Assembly (NCBI GenBank): GCA_963978905.1
Contig: OZ022257.1
Location: forward strand, 42,170,203-42,234,202
Source: Trichostrongylus colubriformis
Taxonomy: Eukaryota; Nematoda; Chromadorea; Rhabditida; Trichostrongylidae
Direction of reading: 5' to 3'
Length of the DNA: 64,000 nucleotides
Every line of letters starts with the position of its first letter. Within the stretch, counting starts at the first letter, position 1. The position numbers were made by a program, and so were the translations under genes. Positions 37,588-46,800 of this stretch are shown here, piece by piece. Below the pieces are notes generated by a model, which was not told the origin of the DNA, did not search any database, and saw only the letters and a program-made list of their open reading frames with translations.

Positions 37588-37727
37588 GGCCGCCGCCAGA
37601 CTTCGCGATTTTGCACTGTCGCACTTCCGTGATACTGCGACCTTGAGTATACGTAATGCAGGAACTTCGATGCAAGGCCGCAACACCGCAAAATCGCATC
37701 TCAAAATCGCGAGGTCTGACAGCGGTT
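37588..37727. repeat. short inverted-repeat element of the CGCGATTTTGC family
   Basis: Left end GGCCGCCGCCAGACTTCGCG continues with ATTTTGC. The right end is a near inverse (GCAAAATCGC, then AAATCGCGAGGTCTGACAGC). Related termini occur at 41159-41480 and 57095-57165. A MITE-like foldback with no coding capacity. Confidence 0.55.
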
Positions 37728-39089
37728 TAAAAAAAGGTGTACAATCGATAATCATACTTTGTAATGAGTGGCAATGGTATGACTATTGACTAACCTTTTT
37801 TGAGGAAATATGACTCGAGTAGAGACAAGACAGCCCTGCGGTGACAGTCTTGGAGAAGACGTCGACGGGAGAGGAAGGGGGAAGGGAAGGACATCAGGAC
37901 GGAAGGTGGGGTTGTTTTCAAGAAATTTGAGGGGGTCGTACCGAAGACCCCCACTGCAATTGTTGGAAGATAATTTTTTTTCTTCTTTTATTCCTTTTTA
38001 TTTTCTTCAAAATTCTGAAATGAACAATTCGTCTGAATGGATATGGGTCATTGGGACTAAAATTCGCTCTGCTGCGGCCAGCATGCGACGCGGTGCATGC
38101 TACGTGCACCATATTGGATTGGTTCCAAAGCGATGACGGTGTTTTACGCCTTATTTTAGGCGTGTGTCGCTTTAGAAATACGGTTCCCCAATCTCGCACC
38201 TTCCCGTTGCTGGCCACACACGGCTATGCGAACTTGTCTTGATGGGACACACCCAGTTTGAATTCGAAGGGAAGAGGAATAAAACCGTATTTCATTCAGT
38301 GAAGCGAAAAACTTTGCCAGCTTATGAGCAAAAGTTCAAGCCATAAACTCTGGAAAAGTCGAGCCTGATGCTGTATTCATTCTGATGAGCTGATGAAATG
38401 TCAAGGAATAAAGGTACCATTAATACTAGAGAAATCATGAATCAATAGAGGAGGGAAGCAATATCCCAAGCTCTCACGGCGTTCGATCACAGGGCCGCAC
38501 AATTAGTCAGAGCATCCACAAAAACAGAGATGATGCATTGGATGCAAACCTCGAAAATTGTTTCTGAAGAGATAGTTGAAAAAATGGAGAACGTGCAATA
38601 TTGTATCTGGAGAATTTTGGCATTTTCGACCACATGACTTGTCGTCGACAGTACACGTGAGGGAACAAAAATGGATGAAAGCTCGTATTTTACAATATTT
38701 TTGAAAAGAGCTTCACAATGACTCGAGAAACCGGCATGACAACCCATCCAGAATTACTACAATCACACAAACATGGCTTCTTATCCGCATACACGTTTCC
38801 GCTTCAAGGGGAAATCTCTAGGCCCCTTTTGAGACGTAGGTGATCCAGTAGCCACAACATTACAACGCAGTAAGCCCACAGACTTTGACTCTATACCAGT
38901 GAGAAGTCTGAACTGCGTTATTTCTACGCCTTAAAGCTGAAGAGTTCAGTATATTTCCCCAACGACCCCTTCCGTTCAAATAAAATCACTAAAGTTATGC
39001 TCAAGGTGGGAGAAGTTGTTGCACATGCAACACCTTACCCTCTCAGAAGCTTGCAATACGACCCCTAGAACCACTACCGCACCTTCATA
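37728..39089. other. intergenic, nothing recognised
   Basis: ORFs up to 108 codons (37810-38136) with an equally long opposing ORF (37918-38217). No motif or exon chain. Confidence 0.4.
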
Positions 39090-39275
39090 TCACATGAAAT
39101 ACTTTTTACTCCTTGTCCCACTCTCCAGCAAGTCAATGCGCTTCACGGTGGGGAATCTTGACAGACTAGCCGTGTAGTTTGTTCCTAAAGGTGTAACCGC
39201 TTGCTGGCTAACAACAGCAACAACAACAATGTACAAGCAATAGACAGTATTCCGGAGGAAAAGGCGCCTTAGCAT
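39090..39275 (-). CDS. possible small secreted peptide
   Basis: A 61-codon ORF. After ATG and a basic start (MLRRLF), a hydrophobic stretch YCLYIVVVAVVSQQA looks like a signal peptide. A short polar tail with a VKR dibasic site follows, ending KKYFM. TTTCAG lies a few bases upstream of the ATG on the same strand, as expected for a spliced-leader acceptor. No homology recognised, and 61 codons can arise by chance. It could equally be one exon of a larger gene. Confidence 0.25.
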   Translation of the reverse strand: MLRRLFLRNTVYCLYIVVVAVVSQQAVTPLGTNYTASLSRFPTVKRIDLLESGTRSKKYFM

Positions 39276-41158
39276 TACAACTGAAATTTCGTGGCTGAAG
39301 GGCGCCAGCGCCAGACTTTAGACAAATTAGCTACTCGGAACGCTTGACATGGAATTCGAAAATTTTTTAGGAAAATACATAGGAAGCCAGTAAGGTACAA
39401 TCTGAACAAAGGCAGGAACCAGATCTGATGACCATGCAGCTGTTACGAAGAAAAATGAGCCTGTATGTTGAATCATAAGAGAAACGAGGCACTCAATCGA
39501 TAAGCTACGAGGATGAATCGTTTGTGGAAACATTAAACAAATGACGAAAATAGTGAAAAAGCAAGTTACTTCTGGCATTGCTCTATCTTGCTTGCTCACC
39601 ATTTTACAGCGCATTGACTAATCTTAGCTATTGAAAAGAATAGGTACGTCAAAACACGTGTGTTTTGCCTAATCTTAGGATGTCCTTGACGGCCGCCATG
39701 ACATGCCGACTCCCGCTGACACTACACCGCTACACAACTTCATCTTACAATTCATTTTCGACGTGTGTTGTCGTATCAACCGCAATTTAGAAAAATGCAT
39801 GATAAATATAGCGGGTCAGCACAAAGGGATCAAACAACAAACATTCCCGCTGATAAATATAACCGAATCAAAATTGATAGGGATCAATGACCTCCGACTA
39901 ATAAAGAAATCGAACAGGGTTCTAAATCACTTACATTCCAGAAGTGGGATAGAATAGGTGTAGTCTCGATCCATTCCTGAAGAACGGGTGCGTCGCTAGC
40001 ACGTTCAAGCCAACGTCTCTCTGAACAAGGTCATTACAATGATTCCGCGACGTTTAACGATTAATGTGAAACAGATTAGAACAAGAGGTTCTTATACACT
40101 TTGATAAAAGGTTTAAGGTGTAGGTGCAATTCGGGACGAATGCCAAAACCTAGTTTCTATTACCACGTTCAACTCATCCATATAACTCTCAAGACACTAT
40201 ACAGAAATGGATTTTCTTTCGATGAGCAAACAAAAAAGGATCACATGCGTATCGATTCTGCGAGTAGCCGGTTTCAGGTTTTCGCCTATTCACTTGCACA
40301 ATTATCAACTTCGAACAAATCCTCGCCACATTAAAATTTTTCCTAGATAGTACTCTCGAACTAATCAGTATTCAAACAAGGTACTATTTATAGTAACGCG
40401 ACACGTACAAGATATGCGCCGCATCGTTAAAGCAGATTTTCGACCGCACACTTGAATTGGTTTTCGATGATTTCCAAATATATGATCACGTCCTTTTACG
40501 ATACCTTATTCATAAATATTTGAAGCCATCATCAAACCGGAACAAACCGTACATCTAACTAAAACAGGTAAATGTCAGGAAATTTTGGAGAGTTCCGATT
40601 CAAATTGAGCATCTTTCGCTTCATTTTCATGTGAAATTGAAGAAAACTTGAAACGTACGCGTGAGCAATTCGAGATAATCACTTTACTGCATTGTCGTGT
40701 ATTGATTGATAGTGTCGATGCCACAGTGGCGACGGTGTTCTCTAGCTACCTGCAAATTGCGTAGGAGTTTATTTATTTAGTGTCACCGCTGAACCAATAT
40801 ACTCGCACCCATGCTGACATAAGAACATTTCAGAGAGCATTCTCACACCTCGCCTCTTTATAACCAGACCCAACAAAATTATAAGCAGAAAGAAAAAAAA
40901 ACTTGGAAGTAGTTGCGAAGTCAATTAATCAAACGCGATCGCTCTCTGCGTTATGGGGTGAGTTTGAACGTCAAACTTGTGCAATCACACTCCGTCCTCT
41001 TGACTCAATAAAGTCAAAAAGGAAAAAAAATCGATCCTAATCGTGTGCCACGAATTCTCAGTAATCAATAGCTGGTAAGACTACATCAATTACAAAAAGA
41101 GCGGAGACCTGAAAAACGATTTTTCATATGGGTAGCGGTACCATGTTCCTTTTTTTCA
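39276..41158. other. intergenic, nothing recognised
   Basis: Includes a 95-codon minus ORF (39327-39614) with a hydrophobic start but no supporting splice signals. Nothing else found. Confidence 0.4.
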
Positions 41159-41480
41159 AGCAACCCGCAAATGCGGAGGTATCGCAAAATCGTGAAGTCT
41201 GACGGCAGATGTATGTAGACCCGCAGGTGCCGCCTCCGCATGCAGTTGAATAAAAGAATGTCGAGGCCACAAAATGCGCGCGAATCTTCGACACCGTAGA
41301 ATCGCGAAATCGCGCAATTTGGAGGTCTGACGGCGGGCGTATGCTGATGTCAGACTCGGGATGTTGCACTGCAGCACTTTCACACACACACACACACTAG
41401 TCTACCACGACATTCCGCGATGCTGCGACTTCGCATGCAAAATCGCAGAATCGCAAAGTCTGACATCGATCGTGGCTGAC
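41159..41480. repeat. CGCAAAATCG-rich repeat with CA microsatellite
   Basis: Several scattered blocks of AAATCGC/GCGATTT with AGTCTGACGGC and AGTCTGACATCG, matching the ends of the element at 37588. A (CA)n run lies at about 41381-41397. It looks like two or three degraded copies of one inverted-repeat family. Confidence 0.5.
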
Positions 41481-41747
41481 TTTTCGTGGATTTTTACCAT
41501 TTTCGAACCCCCTTCCATAATTACCCTCTCATACGTATCAACTCTTCGAAATAGTATCCGATGGTTACTATTACGAACCAAACTCCACTTTTTACACGAC
41601 AATAAGTTGCTTATCACTCCCTTCCCTGTGTATATTTTATCCCCTTTACGTCGTTAGCACAGTGACGAATGACACAATAACTGCTTCAAGGGAATTCCCA
41701 TCCCCTAATTCACATCGTTATTGCTTCAAATATTGAAGCAGTCGAGC

Positions 41748-41751
41748 ACTG
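41748..41751. repeat. 4-bp target-site duplication, left
   Basis: ACTG directly before the 5' LTR, repeated at 55757-55760 after the 3' LTR. Duplications of 4-6 bp are normal for LTR element integration. Confidence 0.8.
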
Positions 41752-42149
41752 TGTAAGCGCGCCCGGTAAGCGCGCACAGCTGCTTTTCGGACCTCCATGA
41801 CTCAACCCTTTTCAGGGCGGAGCGCGAACAATCGAGGAGACGTCTGGCAGCAACGACGGAAGACGGTCGACCCTTCCTCGATTTCTACCTCATGGCGGTT
41901 CGCCCCTCTACGTAGACCTGTTCTTCTGCGGCCTTCAGGCGTGAGACATCATCATCACGCCTGAGGCATGTGATCTCTCTCGTCGTGTATTGACGTGTTT
42001 ATTTCGATGCTCATTCTAGAATTCATGTGTTAACTTGTCGTTCTATCGTTGATTACTTGGTGACGTAATTCGCTACATAAATCTTTGTTATCAACTCCAA
42101 GAGTTCGCAGAGAGATCATACACGCTTCCACGGTGCCACGATGCTTACT
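41752..42149 (+). repeat. 5' LTR
   Basis: 398 bp, starting TGTAAGCGCG and ending GCTTACT, so the ends are near-inverse (TGTAAGC/GCTTACT). Same length as the 3' LTR, with no difference found on direct reading. It should carry promoter and polyadenylation signals; I could not pick out a clear TATA box or AATAAA. Contains a strong hairpin at 41935-41964. Confidence 0.95.
41935..41964 (+). promoter_or_regulatory. LTR hairpin
   Basis: A perfect 10-bp stem, TCAGGCGTGA paired with TCACGCCTGA, around a 10-nt loop, extendable with a G-T pair. Also present in the 3' LTR (55542-55571). In LTR transcripts such a structure near the R region can affect polyadenylation or strand transfer; its role here is inference. 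Confidence 0.6.
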
Positions 42150-42166
42150 GGTAGCAGCGAGTGGTT
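42149..42166 (+). promoter_or_regulatory. primer-binding site
   Basis: TGGTAGCAGCGAGTGGTT starts at the last LTR base and should be complementary to the CCA end of a tRNA. The TGGTAGCAG start resembles sites for initiator-Met tRNA, but I cannot confirm which tRNA matches. Confidence 0.6.
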
Positions 42167-43853
42167 CACCCCTCGTTGCCGGCAGAGGATCAGGTTAGTC
42201 GGTTGGTCCCTCTTCTTTAATTTTGGTTCTGTTGGTTTGCTAGTCACAAAGATGGCCACTTTGTGCTAGTCACTCCGGCGAAAGTTGAAAAAGCGGACCG
42301 TCATAGCAGATGTCTCCGAGCGGAGACTACAGTAATCTCCTTTTTGATTTGACCACGCAGCTGTCAATTTTCTTTCAGTCGTTTGCCACAAAATTTCTGC
42401 CTTCTATTTTTGGCACCTCATGCAGCTGCAATTCTTTCCTCGTTTTCCTATGATTACTGTAGCCTTCGCCCTCTTTGTGTTTCGTTTGTTTATAGGGTAC
42501 CCTAGTCAGTCAAAGACTGATTTGCGCACAAAGGAAGACCGGTTGGTCCCAAGTCTAGACTTTTTAATCGATCACGTCAGAATACGTTGATCAGAAGGAT
42601 CCTAGGTCGAGATACCCATTTCAGGGAAATGGATGCCCACTTCAGGGAAGTGGAGGAGAAAGGATGCCCACTTCAGGGAAGTGGAGGACAGAAGAAATCG
42701 TCGTGGCTGCGCAGCAAAAGTCGACGTGGAGATGAGCACTGGAGCTCAAGCAGAAGAAGCATTGTCGCGAAGAAGATGCGACCGAGGAAATGGAGGCCGG
42801 CAGAGATGGGAGAAGAGGTAAGTGATGTGTTGATTAGGTTATGGAATTTTCATTTGACGTAAGTCATCGGTGCCGATGTGTTTAATGTTGGGCGTATCCA
42901 GGTGTGGCATATTGGATTCTAAGTAAGAAATGCTCTCCCAGAGATTCAAAAGTAAGTTTGATTGTGCAGTGATTGGAATGTTGTCGCTATGTTATGGCCG
43001 GCTGGCCCCCACAAAGATCATTTATTGATGAACCAAAACGCCGCTAGTACGTTGCTCGAGGAGCCCCCCCAGTTCCCCTCAGTTTACATTGATTAGGAGA
43101 ACTGAGAGGGCCAGCCACCTTCACGCGAATTGGAAGGCGGCTGGCGGTGTCAAAGACACCGGCACCGAGCCAAATGATGCAGGACACACCTTTGGCTCGC
43201 GGGCATCCACTACCTTTACGGTAGCGGAGCCCGCAAGCCCGGTGTGCGGCGGAGGATCCGAACTTGCGAACCCCCGGACCCCGGGTGCTCGCCGTGACAG
43301 CGATCACCCGGCCTGCGCCATTGGGCCGGCATTGGCTACAATGCAAATCGGCCAACTAAGTGATAGCGGATATCGGCCGATCGTGGAGCTGAACTACGTG
43401 TAAGGCGAGAGTTAACCAGCGCTAACTCGTTTTGACATGTCTAACGTGTTCATTGCCGGTCCCTTTCTTTCCCTTTTGATTCCTCGTATCTTTGTCTGCG
43501 CGAGATGCGCTTGCGTCGAACATAGGACAATACCGCCAAAGGGAAGCGTACCGGCGGCGACGGGTGGACATGCAAGCGAGGAAATATCGAGGACACTTCG
43601 CCTTGGGAGGAGACCCGGTGGTCTGGCCAGCAGGTACTCAGGAATGACCACAGGGGGGTCGGATGAAAGACGATCCCTGGCCGTAGCCGTGCGCCAGATC
43701 CCCTGGATGAGTCAAAAAGTTTGTTTTTTTTATCCGGCAGATTCCATCGCGACTTGACGGCAGGGGGGTACTGTAATGCCACGCCCCCTTTCGCCGCCTC
43801 CATACAGTGCATACATATAGCTTGCTCCTCGCAGTCATAAGCTAGTTATTCCT
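42167..43853 (+). other. long 5' leader of the retroelement
   Basis: A 1.7-kb untranslated leader, unusually long. It contains two good splice donors (CAG/GTTAGT at 42193/42194 and GAG/GTAAGT at 42817/42818), three tandem hairpins, a 91-codon leader ORF from 42587 and a GC-rich block at about 43040-43350. Long leaders usually carry packaging and dimerisation signals. Overlapping ORFs on both strands at 43044-43812 look like composition effects. Confidence 0.6.
42616..42684 (+). promoter_or_regulatory. three tandem covarying hairpins in the leader
   Basis: Three 17-nt hairpins at 42616-42632 (CCATTTCAGGGAAATGG), 42637-42653 and 42668-42684 (both CCACTTCAGGGAAGTGG). Each has a 7-bp stem and an AGG loop. 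The first differs by a T in place of C in one arm and a matching A in place of G in the other, so pairing is kept. This suggests selection for RNA structure, as in packaging or dimer signals. They also lie within the leader ORF, so both roles are possible. Confidence 0.6.
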
Positions 43854-46800
43854 ATGAGTCTTCATAGTCGTCTTCGCGAACGTTCTACAGATTCTCGGGC
43901 GGATGCCCCCATACATAGATTTGATTCGGATCCTCCATCTGAAACGGTGGAGACAGCAGCTTCCGCTGCTGCTGTTACTGAAGGACTTAGCCAAGTCCTC
44001 ACCAACCTCGGTGACGATACAACTGTGAAGGGCAGACATGCTAAGGCTCTCCGTGACGCCACTGTGGTAGCAATATCCGACGTCTGGACGGAATCGAGAG
44101 AAGCAACGACAAGACTGGCCCGCAACATCGCCGAAGGTAATACTAGTTTACTTGCTGGTCTTAATGAGTCCTTTTCTGCGGTAGGTGATCGCATAGATCG
44201 TATCCCCGTTGTAGCTACGTTGATCCCGGATGGGCCTCTACCTAGAATTGTTTCTTTTGTTGGGTCAGGCGAAGACCCTCTTCAGTTCTCCATGTGGCTG
44301 CGCCGCCTGGAGGATATAATGAGGATGCGGTCCACGTCATGGACTTCCCAGCAAAAGTCATGTTTCCTGATTGGTTATTTAGATGGAGTAGCCAGAGAGA
44401 AGGTTGAGGAATTGACGGAGGAAGAGCGCAACAATTATGACGTTGTCGTTGCCCACCTGAAGAGGTCCTTTGAAGGGCCACAGCACCGGTATATGGCTCG
44501 GCAGGCCCTTTCGTCATGTCAACAGCTCACGGGTGAATCTTCGGCCACTTTTGCTAATCGTTTGCTGACCTTAGTGAGAGCGGCCACTACTGGCCAGGAC
44601 CCAGCTAGCCAGAAGGAACGGGTCCTCGAGGAATTCGTAGCCCGTCTTCGCCCGGACATCAGGTACTACGTGAAGCTTGTTAACCCAACTTCGTTTGAGC
44701 AGGCGGTCTCCAAGGCCCAAATGGTAGAACAGTTGTTGGCAGAAGCCACCGCTGATCGCCTTATATGCCCCGCGGGGCCCCCGAGGACGATTGAGGTGAA
44801 AGCTGTAGCCCCACGCTCTTACAGTCCAGGGCGGGATCGTTATCCACAGGTATATGGTCAAAATCGAGGCCGGTATCAGCATACGAACCCTCCACAACGT
44901 TACAATTCTAACCGCTCATTTCAGAGGCCAAGAAACGACGAGTACCGACGAGCGGATAGAGGAAGGCCAACTCAACCTTGCTACAACTGCGGCGGCACGG
45001 GTCACTTCGCTCGTCAATGCCCTTCGCCAAGAACTACTCGTCGGAACACAGGTGAGTCGTTTCATAATGCAAGATCTCGTTCTTTTGATCGCCTTCCTCC
45101 TCGTACTTCTTTTCCTGTCTCACCTCATCCGGATCAATCCAACGATCTTTTGCAAGCCCGCGAGCAAATTCGAGCTCTTTCGGTATCTCTACAAGAAAAT
45201 CGGTCAGCGTTAGAGCAATCTGAGGCTCGCGCAAGCGCTCTCATAAAACGCAATGAAGAGTTAGCTTCGGCTTCGTACGGCGGTTCGCTTCCATCTTCTA
45301 GACATGTTTCATCTCATATTCCGGCTGTTAAATTTTTATTGCCCATTGTGGCGCTTTCTATTTTTGGAGCCGGTGAAGCACTTCCTTCTTCGGCGTGGCT
45401 CTGTCCACATGATCCTTCTGATACTTTGGCTAAGATTCCATCATCTTACAATTGCTCTCGTATTATTCCACGTTTGGGCCAGGCACCCCGAGCTCTTACT
45501 GTTCACGTATATCGTCCCAATACTAGACGCTATGATACTCCTGCTTTCCTTTGTAAAATTGTCACCCATACTGCGATATATTCTGTGAGCTTTTTCGGGG
45601 ATCGTCGCGAAAACCATTCTGAGACTCATGAAGTCGTCACTCTTGAAACTTGCAAGTTGATGATCCAACATCACAAGTGCCCCTTCGGCGACCTCCGCTT
45701 GCTAGGTGAAACCTGGGCGACTTCGAATGCTTTAGTCATTCCTTGGCCATCGGCCCCGTTTGAGTGTTGTACCGACCACACGTTGTCAGTGTCTAATTGC
45801 TTCTTAGTGCCAACCGTAATCCATATGCGCCACGGGTCGACCTCTCCTGACTCGCCCGCAGGGAATTTGCGGCATTGCACTTATAGCACGGGTAGCTGCA
45901 CACTTTCCGACGGCGCTGCGCTTCTCTGGACCCCCAGTAACGAGGAGCTCTGCGGTTTCATTCCCGTTATGAAAATGAAAGGTCATCGGATAGGAGACAT
46001 ATGGATAAGCGATTCGAAAGAATTCGCTCTTTCTTGGCACGACTCTAGCGAGCAGATACGCGACTGCGGCGTAGATCTCACTCTTTCGGACCAGGGATAT
46101 GCCCTAGCAGCTGTCACCAAAGTACCGCGATCTGCCTACCCTCCCGTGGGAGTTGTCTTGACTAATCAGCTAGCCGCCCAACTCTTGGCTGTAGAGGGAA
46201 CTGTGGATTCAGCCGTGACAGCACTATTTCACCACGCCTTATCCGCGCTTTGCGATAGGACCAATCTGCTGGCGTTAGCTCTTCACACCTCGCTGAAGGC
46301 GAATCCCACTTTCACGGTGAGAAACCTACTCGGGCGCCACGATGTGGCTGCTTCATTCCTGGGAAACGAGGTTGTCCGCATCCATCGGTGTATGCGTGCT
46401 CCATCAAGGAACTGGCGTCTGCTTCGTTTTAACGATACCTGTTTCGCTCAGCCAGCTGTAGAGCTTATTCTGCCAAGCGGCGAGGCAGTTCGTTCTTATA
46501 TAGATCCCTCAACACTGGTTGTTTCTCGCGACGCGCAACCAGTCCCGTGCTCCTCGGTGACAGACTTTTTGTTTATGTCCCCAGATGGATACCATAGGTT
46601 TGACCCTTTCACTGGCTCTACTCAAACCGTTGCCTCTTCAGAGATTCGCGAGGTAGGTCTTCCCGACAAAATCAACGCCTCGGCGGTCTCTCTTCCTCTA
46701 ACTATCTTTCATAATCTCGTATTGACCAATCTCAGTGAACTCATTCAAGACCACCAGTGGCAAGAGCTCTGGTCGACGGTCTCTCATGATCGTCTCTTTT

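Noticed and set aside
43044..43812. Several 100-codon ORFs on both strands in the retroelement leader
   Set aside because: They overlap each other on opposite strands in GC-rich DNA and carry no motif. The region is better read as leader.
45304..45588. 94-codon hydrophobic ORF with an ATG just after a CTTCTAG acceptor, as a separate envelope start
   Set aside because: It is out of frame with the signal peptide and ectodomain in ORF1 and closes after 94 codons, so it is a shadow frame.
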